From assembly GCF_019393635.1 (NCBI RefSeq), contig NC_057866.1, forward strand, positions 125,115,897 to 125,179,896: a DNA stretch of 64,000 bases, read 5' to 3'. The notes under the pieces were generated by a model. That model was not told the DNA's origin. It saw nothing but the letters and a program-made list of their open reading frames with translations, and did not search any database. This DNA is from Dromiciops gliroides (Eukaryota > Chordata > Mammalia > Microbiotheria > Microbiotheriidae). Of this stretch, positions 41,550 through 51,809 are shown piece by piece. A program made the position numbers and the translations under genes. Within the stretch, counting starts at the first letter, position 1. Each line of letters begins with the position of its first letter.

Positions 41550-41824
41550 TTCCAACTCTCTTCTTTTTGCTGACTTCTCCAAGGTCATACCTACTAATAA
41601 AATCCCTCATCCTTGCCCAGGTCTCCTGGAATCCTGACATTCTGGTGCTACCTTCTATGAAGGGTGGCTTCACCATTATGGGCATCTGAAGTCTGGCAGA
41701 ATTCCTCCACTGTGGGTGAGGCAAACTCGATTCGATTATACAATCTATTTGAGGAGACAAAACAAACAAGTAAAGTCAATACAGAATAATTAAACATAAA
41801 ACTACATTGTCTTATTTAGAAGTA

Positions 41825-43240
41825 AAATAGTGTTTCAGATAATGAAAGGACAGTGTGTGGGCTGTAGGGTGCAGAGAAAACTTCATGGAGGTAATGGAAC
41901 TGAAACGGAACCATGAAGGATTGACAGGATTTGTATAAGAATCAAGTAAGAAGAAGGGAATTCTGGATGAGTGGAATAACATGAGCAAAGGCAGTCACGT
42001 GGTAATGAACGTAGCACAGTAAATGCAGAAGACCATGGTCAGACAGGCCTGATTTAAGTGAAGGATGACTATTGCACACTAGTGAAAAATGTGGCTGGGT
42101 TCAGAGGACAGATTAGGGTTAGTCTTTGGAGTGAGCTCTAGTTGGATCGCCTCAGTACTTCAGTATGAGGGGAGGTCCTCAGATGAATGGGTAAGGGATA
42201 GGGGGATTTCACAGGAGGCTTGAGGAAGGATGAAAAGATTTGCAGTGGTTGCTTATGGTGAGTGGGAGAGAGGATTGGTTAGGGAGGGGTAAAAAGATGG
42301 CCTTGCTCCAGTGGCAGCTCGGTAGAATTTTATGGCATACATTTTTACTGCCCCATCTTCACAGTTTTATGACTTTCTTCAGCTTTATTCAGGAGCACAT
42401 GTATAAGAGTTAAAGTAGTAGATGGTGCAAGTAATCCAAAGGTTGAGGTTTGGCAAGGCATGATCAGCTCTAGGACAGGAGTCAAGGAATGTGATAGTGT
42501 GGGGTTGAAATTATTCACCAAGGGGCTGAAATAGAGAAGGGAGAAGAGTGGAGCCAGTGTAAGGGTGACAGCTTGGGAAAGAATTGAAGGGTGAGTGGAT
42601 TGTAGGCCACAATGAGGACAAAGAACAAGGTTAAAGATCACAGAACAAAAGGAAAAATGGAAGCATAAAAGGTTACTATCAGATGAAAGGAATTTCAGAA
42701 TCCAAGAAACTAAAAGTAGAACACTTGTGGGTCATGGTGCAACCAAGGGTATGACCATTTTTGTGTATAGCTGAGTTACAATGGAGGACTGGGTCATGGG
42801 AACTTAATACATTGAGAAAGTAGGAAGTTGGGGTTTGAGGGAGCATTAATCAATATATACATTCAAGTCTCCTAATATGAGGGCTGGAGTTGCAGAGAAG
42901 AGAAAGTTTGTGTTACAGGCACTAAGCTCACTAAGGAAAGAAAATCTCAGGAGTTGGTAGATAACAGCCACTAGGATCTGGTTTGGGTGATAAATTTGGA
43001 TAGTGTACACCTCAAAGGAAGAATGATTACTGAGCAATGGTGGTATGGAAGTAGTAATGGGAACCAAGGAGTATCCTCTCCCTCCCCCAGTGAGTTGCAG
43101 GGTATGAGCAAAAATGTAACTAGTACTAGAGAGGGCCTTCAGGGATGTAGGGTCATAATGAAAGAGCCAGGAGTCACTGAGTGCCAGAATATGCTAGGAG
43201 TAAGAAAGGAAAAGGTTTAAGATGGATGTAAGCAAGTTAG
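41825..43240 (-). mobile_element. LINE2 ORF2 remnant including endonuclease domain
   Basis: Minus-strand peptides: SATPALILGDLNVYID preceded by SFLSELSACN (the SFLSELSDLL...LLLGDFNIHVD endonuclease motif) at 42846-43000, and SPLVNNFNPTLSHSLTPVLE around 42510. The left 300 bp repeats LINE2 3' text (CTTCATGGAGGTAATGGAAC), so two copies may abut near 42150. Confidence 0.72.
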
Positions 43241-43755
43241 TTTGTTAGTTATGGAGAAGATAACCTAATGAATACATAATGGGTAACTAGTGGGTAGGTC
43301 TGGAGTGAGAAATTTGAGGCAGCTGAGAGTAAGGGAGTTGGCAGCGGGATATAGGGAATGGGTTTCAGCAGTCTGGGGGAGGGTTCAGAATCACTGGGAT
43401 GGAAAGAATATGAAGGAGTGGGAACATGCTACCCATTGAGTATTGAATCCAAGTGAACTATCAGTGACCAGAGAGAAGTCTACTGAGGGAAGCAAGGGAT
43501 TAGACTGTTCAAGAACCTCCCTTGAGGTCCAGTCTTGTAGCAGGCTGCCATTTTGTGTTCTTGTGAGGTCCATGAGGCTGGCCTCAAAGTAGACTCAAAA
43601 GCAAGGCTGTTGATAGTTGTTAAGGAAGCTAGTGAAGCCTTGAGGCTGGGGAGAAGCCTTGAGACTTTTAGCTTCCAAGTCAACATCTTGAGTTGGTCAT
43701 TCTTAAGACCTGGACAAAGGAGCATCCTACAGATGTTAATTGTAATACTTTAAAT
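43241..43755. other. unassigned, purine-rich; perhaps LINE2 5' part
   Basis: GA-rich, with no sure identity. It may continue the LINE2 remnant upstream of its endonuclease domain. Confidence 0.35.
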
Positions 43756-43759
43756 GAAT

Positions 43760-43965
43760 GTAAGCATTCTACAGTCTTTTCACTTACTATCTCTTTTTGA
43801 TCTTCACAGCATCAGGATCTAAGGAAGGTTTTACTGCCCCAATTTTATAGAGGAGGAATCAGCTCAGAAGTAAAATGACTTGCCAATGGTATACCAAGGC
43901 TAGTAAATATCAGAGGCAGAATGTGAATCTCCTGATTTCTGGTCTAGTACTCTGCCCGGTTTCAC
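43760..43965 (-). mobile_element. MIR-type CORE-SINE
   Basis: 'tgatcttcacagcatcagg', CCCCAATTTTATAGAGGAGG, AATGACTTGCCAATGGTA, GATTTCTGGTCTAGTACTCT. Confidence 0.8.
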
Positions 43966-44435
43966 CTCCAGTCCAGGAAGCCTGAGTCCTTGCCAGAGGA
44001 CTCTTGTCATCTTCCTTTCCTCTCCAACAGCCTGGGCCTTCTCTGCAATAAGTCAATGCAGAGCTGAAGAAAATTGCTTTGACTTCTGCCCTTTTCCAGC
44101 AAGGTATAGAAACTCATTCTCTCTCATTAAATGCTGGTCTGCTCTGAAAATTCAAACAGCTAGTCACTCCCCTTGGCTGCAAGGGGCTTGGTCACATACC
44201 TACACTTACATACACATTTAAACATATAAATGAAAATATATTGAATACATATGAAAAATATATCTTTATCTCTTGACGGTCATAAATGCAATTGCAGGAG
44301 GGAAGTAGGACAAGCAAAACTGCTTTTACAACCTGTATAGACCTCCCTTTGGCCATTGTCCAAAAGGTCTCATTTTTGCTCCTATATTTGGATCTGAATC
44401 AAAATCCTAAACTTCCCTGAAGAAGAAGAAAAAAA
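43966..44435. other. unassigned sequence
   Basis: No repeat or gene recognised. Confidence 0.4.
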
Positions 44436-44437
44436 AA

Positions 44438-44685
44438 CAGCTAGCATTTACGTTATACTTTAGGGTTTAAAAAGCATTTTATAAATATTATCTCACTGGA
44501 TCCTCACCACAATCCTGGGAGCTAGGCACTATTATTATCATTTCCATTTTATAGATGAGGTAACTGAAGCAAACAGAAGTTAAGTGATTTGCCCAGGATG
44601 ACACAGCTAATAAATGTCTGCAGTAGGATTAAAACTCAGGTCTTCCTCACTCTTCAAAGTCCAGTATTCAATCTCTTATGTTCCC
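44438..44685 (-). mobile_element. CORE-SINE (MAR1 type)
   Basis: CAGCTAGCATTTACGTTATA, TATTATCTCACTGGATCCTC, ATTTTATAGATGAGGTAACT, TTGCCCAGGATGACACAGCT. Confidence 0.85.
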
Positions 44686-44710
44686 CAGTTCTTTGCAAAG
44701 TAGCTCACCA
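44686..44710 (+). repeat. 25-bp repeat, copy 1
   Basis: An exact 25-base match to 46559-46583, starting CAGTTCTTTGCAAAG. The flanks differ. Confidence 0.8.
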
Positions 44711-44954
44711 AGGAAGAAGTCTTCCTTGTTCTGACTACACAGCTCCTGACACCTCTCCAGAGGAAGAGTTAAGGTTTTTACTGGTTTGTTTTGTTTTGTT
44801 TTGGTTTTTTTCCAGCAAGTGTTTTAAAGTTGTCAAGAACGAGGCCACATCCTAGCAGCAAGCTCATTGGTCTATTTCAGCCTGGAAGACCAGGGACTTG
44901 GTTACTTAGTTCTGATGTCTTTTGTCTTCCATGTCAAAGTGCCCAAAGTGTCCA

Positions 44955-45190
44955 TGTCCCACTAAATTTGGAGTCAGAAGATGTGGGTTCAAGTTCTGGC
45001 TCTGATATTTACTAGCTATGGGATCCCAGATAAGTCACTTAGCTTCTCTAAACCTCAGTTTCCTTATCTGAAAAATGGATGTGATAAAACTTGTCCCACC
45101 CACATAACAGATTTAGTTATAATAAATGGGTTGCTTTGTTTTGTTTTTATAACGTATTTTATAAATGTGAGTCATTGTTATTGGTGGTGG
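44955..45190 (+). mobile_element. MIR-type CORE-SINE
   Basis: TTTGGAGTCAGAAGATGTGG, 'cttctctaaacctcagtttccttatctg', AAAAATGGATGTGATAAAAC. Confidence 0.82.
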
Positions 45191-45319
45191 TATTTATGTT
45201 AAATTTACAATAAAGTAGCTGGTACCTAGATACCAATAATAGGTAACCTTCAACAGTTTGTTAGAAAGCAGCCGCCTACACTGTGGGAGGACAGTACATG
45301 CAGAGATGACTTTTCTAAG

Positions 45320-45480
45320 GCTATGTTTTTATTTTGTTCTTTAAATGTTTATTATCATCTTTTGTTTTAATGTAATTTTCATTTCCAAACTTGGCATTCC
45401 CTTCCTTTCCTCCAAGACAAAGAATTTTTACAAGAAAAAAACACATCCAGTTCCACCAAAACTAACCAGCACATCAGCCA
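45320..45480 (-). mobile_element. L1 3' UTR fragment
   Basis: TTAATGTAATTTTCATTTCC, 'ctccaagacaaagaatttttacaag', CATCCAGTTCCACCAAAACT resembles the antisense L1 3' UTR. Confidence 0.5.
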
Positions 45481-46000
45481 AGTTGTTTATTTTTTCTTCT
45501 TTCCTAGTAACACCTTATTCTCCCCACCACAATGGGTGTGTGTGTGTGGGGGGGGGTGCCAGGCATTTGGATATCTGCCAAACATTTTCATATATCATGT
45601 TTCCCTAGGTAGCCTTGCTATGGAATGTTTTGTACACAGAGATTGCTGTCAGCACCTTTGATTATCCATCATTCCCAAGCCTGACAGGTATGAGGGGCAT
45701 GACTCTTCTGATCCTTTCTCCAAGCATCTTCTCATGAACACAGACAGGACTGAGAATGATTAACTGGGGGAAATTCACCCAGCCAGGATAGACAGGGTGA
45801 AATGGAGCTCAAGAATGAATTTTTTCATTAATTACTTTTTGCTTTGAACTATACCCTGTCTCAGTGGGCTTTAGGGAAAAGGAATTTCCAATCCTCACCA
45901 GTTTAGGAGAGCAGGGTGGTTGGATAGGTACATGGGGGTATTGCATGGGATCCTGGTTCTCTAAAGTCTAGGAAGAGTCTGGTCATGGTTATGCTAAAGA
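45481..46000. other. unassigned sequence
   Basis: No gene or repeat recognised. It contains a short TG/G run at 45536-45559. 45730-45850 is high-complexity and might be conserved. Confidence 0.35.
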
Positions 46001-46265
46001 TTTAACTGTGGGGGTAATTATTTGTAATCCCAGCTGCTTCGGAGAATGAGGCTAGTGGATCGCTTAGATCAGGTGTTCTAAGCTGCTGTGGCTAAGGCAA
46101 TCGGGTAAGTGAGCAGGAACAGGAACAGGAGCAGGGGGTGGGGCTGGGTCTGGGGGTGGACACTGGCCTGGAACAGGTCAAAGCTCCCATACCAATCAAT
46201 AATTGGCTCTACCCTTTGCTCAAATGCTGCATTGCCTGGGTGAGATAGGGAGATCCAGTCTTAAA
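46001..46265 (+). pseudogene. RN7SL: 7SL (SRP) RNA pseudogene
   Basis: 7SL is the RNA scaffold of the signal recognition particle. The 5' Alu-like domain is recognisable: TTGTAATCCCAGCTGCT, then GGATCGCTTAGATCAGG, GTTCTAAGCTGC and GCAATCGGG. The S domain is shortened and G/A-rich (46108-46165). It then resumes with GGAACAGGTCAAAGCTCCC and ends GCCTGGGTGAGATAGGGAGA, CCAGTCTT, followed by seven A's. Length is about 265 versus about 300 for 7SL. The A-tract and divergence point to a retrotransposed copy. Marsupials have no known Alu-type SINE, so a single 7SL copy is the simplest reading. Confidence 0.9.
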
Positions 46266-46289
46266 AAAATAATCACCAAACTGTCAGAG

Positions 46290-46475
46290 AGGGATCTATT
46301 GACTTGGAAATGGAGCCAGAGACTTGGGTTTTGAGGGTGGTTTAGCTGCTTATTGCCTTCGTGACCTTAGTTCACTATTGGGTGCCTCACTTGCCTCCTT
46401 TGTAAAATGAGAGGGTGGATCTATATGGTTCCCCTGGCCCCTTCCAGTTCTTGATCTTTCATTCTCTGATGCTGT
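46290..46475 (+). mobile_element. MIR-type CORE-SINE
   Basis: AGAGACTTGGGTTTTGAGG, CCTTTGTAAAATGAGAGGGT, 'tatggttcccctggccccttccag'. Confidence 0.72.
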
Positions 46476-46479
46476 GACT

Positions 46480-47260
46480 TAATGACCTCAGAGGACCCCT
46501 CAAGGTCTAGATTTCTATGGAGTTCAGCTGTGGGCATTGTTTTATTTCCCTCCTGGGGCAGTTCTTTGCAAAGTAGCTCACCATATTGCCCACCACATGC
46601 AATACTCACATCTGGGACCAGCAAAGCATGTGCTCCAAGAAGCATCTCCTGCTTGTTTGCTAGTTAGTTATAGGGCAAAGGGGTAGCTGCAGTAAGGAAT
46701 TAGGGTTTTAAGAGGGCATACCCTTTCCTTTCTTTTCTGGGGTGGGGTTGACAACACCAACCACCTCCTCATCTTCTCTTTTACTCTCATCCACAATTTT
46801 ACTTACTCATTCATTCTCCTTAAACTCTCTGTGGATGGAGTTTTTGCTAACATGTGGATGGAAAGCCATACTTAACTAAGGGTTAAAGGCAAGAATGAAT
46901 GAGCCTTTGAAATTACAGGAAGGTTTGTCAAACACAGAAGCCTAAAAGTAGGAATAAGGAAGCAATATCATAAACCGCTCAGGTGACAGGCTGTAGTTTG
47001 GGGAGGGAAAAAAGAAATCACACCTTGCTAATTATTATCCCACTCTGGGAGTCTGAACTTTTGTAGGAACAGATAAGATAATTAGCACAATCATAGTAAT
47101 GTCAAGGCTCATGGGGAAGATGGTTTGCTGAGAAAAGACAAGAGATTAATCATGGTATTACTGGTGATAGAAATGAGGATGTAAGTTGTTTTTTTAAATC
47201 TATGTCAAACTATTAGAAGAATGGATGAAAGAGGGTGAGGGGAGGATAATGAAGGTATAT
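46480..47260. other. unassigned, repeat-poor sequence
   Basis: No repeat recognised. 46559-46583 is the second copy of a 25-base exact repeat. Around 47070 the string ACAGATAAGATAATTAGC carries a GATA-type site beside a homeodomain-type site; function unknown. Confidence 0.35.
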
Positions 47261-47264
47261 GTGT

Positions 47265-47430
47265 ATGAATCCATTTACTCACTGAGATCCTACTATGCTC
47301 TGTGTTCCTGGATGTTACTGAATCACAGGATGTGGCTCCTATTCTCAAGGAGTTTACAATCTAGTAGAAGTCACAATGAACAATTGACAATAAAAGACCA
47401 GTTATGATTCATCACCGTGATGAGTAACAT
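47265..47430 (-). mobile_element. LINE2 3' end fragment
   Basis: ATCCATTTACTCACTGAGAT, 'ctattctcaaggagtttacaatctag'. Confidence 0.65.
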
Positions 47431-47431
47431 G

Positions 47432-47685
47432 ATTGTTGTAGTTCAGTTGTGTATGACTCTTTGTGATCCCGTTTGGGCTTTTCTTGGCAAAGATACTTAG
47501 AGTGGTTTGCCATTTCCTTCTCCAGCTCATTTGACAGGTGAGGAAACAGAGGCAAACAGGGTTAAATGACTAGCCCAGGGTCACATGGATAATAAGTGAC
47601 TGGGGCCAAATTTGAACTCAGAAAGATGAGTCTTCCTGATTCCAGGCCTGGTCTCTATCCATTGTGCCACCTAGTGCCTTCAGTA
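47432..47685 (-). mobile_element. MAR1-like CORE-SINE with RTE-type tail
   Basis: GTTGTAGTTCAGTTGTGTAT, TTTGGGCTTTTCTTGGCAAA, 'gccatttccttctccagctcatttgacagg', AAACAGAGGCAAACAGGG, ending GTGCCACCTAGTGCC. Confidence 0.9.
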
Positions 47686-47859
47686 ATGTCATTACATATT
47701 GTATATTGCAACTGAGAGTTCCTGTTACCATCCTGGAGATAGGCATCACATGTATCCTAGAATCAGAGGTAGAAGGGATTGTGGAGTTCCTTGGGGGTGC
47801 CCCAGAACACTTTTGAATTACTTGATGAGATGGGAGTCAGAAATAATCTTCCTTCCAAT

Positions 47860-48290
47860 GAGATAAAGGACCATCAGGCTTTATCTACTTCTATGCCTTG
47901 AAGACTCCTGGCATTGTCATCTAACCTATTAATGTAACTTAGGACCTCTGAGACTTAACTACATACCCCTCTCTTGAATCATTAGGACTTAGGACATTTC
48001 CATTTCCATTTTCCTCAGCTTGCTAGTGTATGTCCTTCAAGGCTCAGCTAAAATCCCACCTTCTTCAAGAAAAGCTTTTCCAGATCTCACTTAATCCTAA
48101 TGTCTTCCCTCTGAGATTTTCTCCAATTTGTCCTGTATCTATCTTGTTTTTACTTTGTAGTTTGGATGTTCTCTCCTCTATTAGACTGTGACCTTCTTGA
48201 GAGGAGGAACTGGTTTTTCACATTTCTCTGTATCTCTAGAGCTTAGCATATAGTAATGGCATAATAAAATGCTTGCAGACGACTTATTTC
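47860..48290 (+). mobile_element. LINE2/MIR3-like element with LINE2 3' end
   Basis: AAAGGACCATCAGGCTTTAT and GGCATTGTCATCTAACCTAT parallel 22380-22470. It is followed by a sense LINE2 3' UTR: 'aaggctcagctaaaatcccacc', 'aagaaaagcttttccagatc', 'gactgtgaccttcttgag'. Confidence 0.75.
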
Positions 48291-48414
48291 CTCCTTCAGT
48301 TAGAGTCTATCCCTTAAGAAAAGGAATTGTCTCACTTTTTAATTTCTATCCCTGTATGTATTATATGTAGTAACTGCAAAACCATCATCCATCCATCCAT
48401 CCATTCGTTCCATT

Positions 48415-48470
48415 CCTTTCATTTTATAGATGAAGAAACTGAACAAGAGTGAATGGAGGAAGGTTGTTCC
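48415..48470 (-). mobile_element. MIR fragment
   Basis: ATTTTATAGATGAAGAAACT only; short. A (CCAT)n run of six units precedes it (48388-48413). Confidence 0.45.
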
Positions 48471-48729
48471 ATGGTTCACGTTCATGTACAATGAGTGTTG
48501 ATTTTATTGTTATAAATGCATTTTAGAGACTAGGCAAATTTGCAAACACAGAATCCACAAACAATGAGAATTTACTATATATAGCATATATGTGTCTTAT
48601 ATCTGGTATATGGCACATAGGCCGTACATGTAAGACAATGTAACACACATGTGCACACACTGTTTGTACACATGTGTATATGTATATCCTTATCTTGCAT
48701 AGGATGGAAGTAAAAGGGCTACTCATGGG

Positions 48730-48893
48730 CCTAGTGCCACTTTTTTTTTTTTTTTTTTAGTGAGGCAATTGCCTAGGGTCACACAGCTAGTAAATGTTAA
48801 GTGTCTGATATCAGATTTGAACTCAGATACTCCTGACTCCAGGGCTGGTGCTCTATCCACTGCGCCACCTAGCTGCCCCCCTAGTCCCACTTT
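48730..48893 (-). mobile_element. WSINE1-like SINE with internal deletion
   Basis: Body about 48760-48879. It lacks GGGTTAAGTGACTT after GCAATT. Target duplication CCTAGTGCCACTTT/CCTAGTCCCACTTT. Confidence 0.93.
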
Positions 48894-49084
48894 AATGGAC
48901 ATACAAGCTTTGGCCTTCCATGTCTATAAGTATATATACACATATACGCATTTATATGCATATACATGTATGTCTATATAATATGTACACACACAGAGAT
49001 AGACTTAATCCTTTCTTTGTTTCTTCCTGTCACAATCTATATCCTACCATTCTTGTCTTGTTCACAAATTTGATCAATTAACTT

Positions 49085-49560
49085 TTTTTCTTTAAAAAGA
49101 TTTTGATATACAACTCCCCCTCCTCCCCATCACTGAACTCCCTCTTATAACAAAGAAAAACAGGCTAAATCAACTCACACATTAATTACATTTGATGACA
49201 TATACAATAATCCTCACCCCTAGTCCCCTGTTGCTGGGCCACTAGGTGGCACAGTGGATAGAGGAGGCCTAGAGTTCAAATCTGGAGTAAGACACTGTGT
49301 GACTCTGGACAAATCACTTCATGCTGTTTGCCTCAGTTTCCTCATCTGTAAAATGAGCTGGAGAAGAAAATGGCTAATCATTCCAGTATCTTTGCCAAAT
49401 GGGATGATGAAGAGTCAGATACAACTGAAAAATGACTGAATGACAGTCCCCTGTCCCTCTACTGAACAGAGACAAGATATGTTTCATTATTTCTTGTCTG
49501 GGATCGAGGATGGAAATAATAATTAATCAGTCTTGTGGCTTTTTAATTTTGTTTTCATTT
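49085..49560 (-). mobile_element. L1 3' UTR fragment split by a CORE-SINE
   Basis: Antisense L1 3' UTR: CAACTCCCCCTCCTCCCCAT, TTATAACAAAGAAAAACAGG, CTCACACATTAATTACATTT. After the SINE it resumes with 'gtccctctactgaacagag'. Confidence 0.72.
49214..49455 (+). mobile_element. MAR1-like CORE-SINE with RTE-type tail
   Basis: GCCACTAGGTGGCACAGTGG, 'cctcagtttcctcatctgtaaaatgag', ATCTTTGCCAAATGGGATGA, AGAGTCAGATACAACTGAAA. Target duplication AGTCCCCTGT on both sides. Confidence 0.9.
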
Positions 49561-49671
49561 ACAGAACTGTAGTACTGTATATTTTTCTTCTGTATACCAG
49601 TCTTTTCCTCTACTTGTTCCCCAATCTAATTCTAGCCCCTGTTTGTTCTGCCTTCCATTCTACTTCAGTTC

Positions 49672-49740
49672 CTTCTCTCTCTCTCTTTCTCTCTCTCTCT
49701 TCCCTCCCTTCCTCTCTCCCTCCCTCTCTCCCTCCTCAGT
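49672..49740. repeat. pyrimidine-rich TC/TCCC tract
   Basis: Nearly pure pyrimidine from TTCTCTCTCTC to CTCCCTCCTC. Confidence 0.9.
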
Positions 49741-49851
49741 GAGTGACAGTGGTTCATCCCCCACCTTCCACAGAGTGTTTCTTTGGCTCTTGAGCAGTAA
49801 TCCCTAGGGACCCATACCCAGGCTAGCTGAGTATGTATTGGCTTTGCTTGC

Positions 49852-49920
49852 GTTTGGTTATCTCATTGGCTTAAGAGTAAAGTGCTAATGAGGTCATAGG
49901 TTTAATTCCTGTGAGGGCCA
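49852..49920 (+). pseudogene. tRNA-Ile(AAT)-like pseudogene
   Basis: Close to the tRNA-Ile(AAT) gene by eye. GGTTATCTCATTGG matches GGTTAGCTCAGTTGG; then GTGCTAAT spans the anticodon region. AGGTC is followed by a T arm ATAGG-TTTAATT-CCTGT, a 5-bp stem and 7-base loop that fold, and it ends GAGGGCCA. About seven bases are missing from the 3' side of the anticodon arm, so no normal anticodon stem can form. It is not part of a SINE, since the downstream DNA does not match any SINE here. Confidence 0.78.
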
Positions 49921-50705
49921 CTTAAGTTCGTCTTGGTCCCATGGCCATTCTTTTCTTCCAGCCATCTTGCAGATGAATGCATTAATACAAAGAGAGCCAG
50001 GTGAGAGAATCTGGATCTGGGTCAGTCCATTCCAGCCTTCCAAAAATCAGAACACATGCTTCGCAGGCTATGGGTCAGAGCCCATACCTTTCTACAGGAA
50101 GATAGCACATCTGATAAGGGCCTTTATTCAAACTAATACTGAATAGGAGTCTGAGGTGTAACTCCATCAAGTCTGAATTTCCATTTCACAGCTCCAAAAG
50201 CCCATAGAGTTTGAAAAGAGAAAATTCTAATTTATGGACTGAAATTGTTTCTTTCTGGAAAGGGAAGGGAGAGACTGAGGAAACTGGGCATAGTGAAGAA
50301 GGAAGTGTGAGGAGGAAAGTAGGCACTGGATGAGCATGAAGTGGCATGGACCAATTCCCTTAAAGGTAAAACCTCAGAGCAGAACACCACTTTTTCTCTG
50401 CTTCGGGTGGCAGAGCACTAGGTGGGTTCAGATGGCATGGCCCCTGTACAGGAGTCCCTTCCTGCCCACAGTAAACCTCAGGTTAGATTCAGTTCAGGAA
50501 TTGCTTTGAGAAGCAATAATACCTTAATTGAACAGGTCAGGGGAGAAGGAATGGGAAGTGCTTGGGTCAACCCATCCTTTATAGCCGGCATGGGGCTGAG
50601 ATCATGTATGTTAGATGAAGGAAGAAGAGGAGGAGGAAAAAAAGGATAAAATTGTGGGCAGGGAGAGGGAGAGAGAGAAAAAGAGAAAGAGACAGAAGCA
50701 TATTT
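49921..50705. other. unassigned sequence
   Basis: About 780 bp without a recognised repeat. It ends in a GA-rich stretch (50620-50700). Confidence 0.4.
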
Positions 50706-50709
50706 CAAG

Positions 50710-50890
50710 GGTCATGAATATCATTAAGCCCGGCTTCCTTTCAGTTTGAGCTGAATGTCATAAATTCATGTCAATCCTCCAGGGCCTGCTCACCCATTAA
50801 TTAAAACCCACTGGCTGATTTTTGAGGAGGAAGTAGTGTGGGCAGACAATGATCACCTCTCAGTACATTCATTTTGACCAAATAAAGTGT
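50710..50890. other. candidate conserved non-coding element
   Basis: High-complexity, repeat-free stretch with GCTGAATGTCATAAATTCAT and CACCCATTAATTAAAACCCA (a double TAAT core). Conservation is a guess from its appearance. Confidence 0.3.
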
Positions 50891-50894
50891 TTAC

Positions 50895-51078
50895 CATGAT
50901 CACAGAATCAAATATTTAGAATTAGAAGGGAACTTTGATATCTAGTCAGATCCTTTATTTAATAGGTAAGGAAGATGAGGGTCAGAAAGATGATGTTGAC
51001 TTGCCTAAAGAGGAGCGGGGATTTGAAACTAAGTCCTGACTCCAAATACAATGTTCTTTTTACTACCCCATGATACCT
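50895..51078 (-). mobile_element. MIR-type CORE-SINE
   Basis: ATCACAGAATCAAATATTTA, 'aattagaagggaactttgat', AGGTAAGGAAGATGAGGGTC, TGACTTGCCTAAAGAG. Confidence 0.78.
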
Positions 51079-51079
51079 T

Positions 51080-51480
51080 TCAGAAATAAGACACAGTTCC
51101 AAACTTTAAGAAGTTGACTATTTAGTAGGGGAGGTAGGATATATACACAAATAATTATAAGTTAGAATATGAGAGATGCACTGGGGAAATCAAAGTTCTG
51201 GGTGAAATTTGAGAAGGGATTAATTCCTTATAGTTGGGGAAAATCATGGTAGGCTTAATGGAGGCAATGGCCCTTGAGTTGGCCCTTGAAAGAAAGGATA
51301 GATTTCAATAGGCAGAGTTATGGGGGAGAGTTGGCTCTCTTCTGGGAATGGGAAAGGTTAACAAAGAGAAGGAGAGAGGTTAGGGCAGAATGAGTACAAA
51401 GGTGAGAGTTTGTGGGGACAATGAATCTTTGTTTACTTAGTTTATTTTGGGTGAGATGGAGAATATATGAAGAAGAGTCT
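51080..51480 (-). mobile_element. LINE2 fragment
   Basis: 'aactttaagaagttgactatttag', 'ggaggcaatggcccttgagttggcccttgaaag'. The upstream part continues after intervening repeats at 51810-51965. Confidence 0.68.
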
Positions 51481-51509
51481 ATCACAGGGCTAGAAAGCTT
51501 ATTATAAAT

Positions 51510-51625
51510 TTAGAGCTAGAAGGGCCCTGAAAGGGACTTTTTTGCTTCTTTTTGTATCTCCAGCACTTAGCACAGTGCCCAATACATAATAGGTACTTAA
51601 TAAATGTATACTGATTGATTACAGT
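51510..51625 (+). mobile_element. LINE2 3' end
   Basis: TTTGTATCTCCAGCACTTAG, CACAGTGCCCAATACATAAT, AGGTACTTAATAAATG. Confidence 0.85.
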
Positions 51626-51629
51626 CACC

Positions 51630-51808
51630 TTGGAATCCATCTAATCAAACCCATTCATTTTACTAAGAAGTAGGAAAACTTAGGAAATTTAAGATTAGGT
51701 TAAGAGATTTGTCCAAGGCCACATAGTTCTAAATGTCAGAGGCACCATTTGAACCCAGGTCTTCTTGACCCCATGTTCCGCACACTACCTACCACACCAC
51801 ACTGCCTC
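51630..51808 (-). mobile_element. MIR-type CORE-SINE
   Basis: 'ccatctaatcaaacccattc', 'gatttgtccaaggccacatag', ACCATTTGAACCCAGGTCTT. Confidence 0.8.
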
Positions 51809-51809
51809 T

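Larger units (their letters stand above)
40599..41770 (-). mobile_element. possible LTR remnant, with SINE insertions
   Basis: Non-SINE sequence around two SINE insertions. On the minus strand it ends TACCCCTAACA after an A/T-rich 'ttaattaaatgctttt' segment, similar to the end of the LTR at 30040-30411. The left end on that strand is not clear. Tentative fossil LTR; family and limits uncertain. Confidence 0.3.

Noticed and set aside
46001-46265. An Alu element
   Set aside because: The sequence keeps S-domain parts of 7SL that Alu lacks, and Alu is absent from marsupials.
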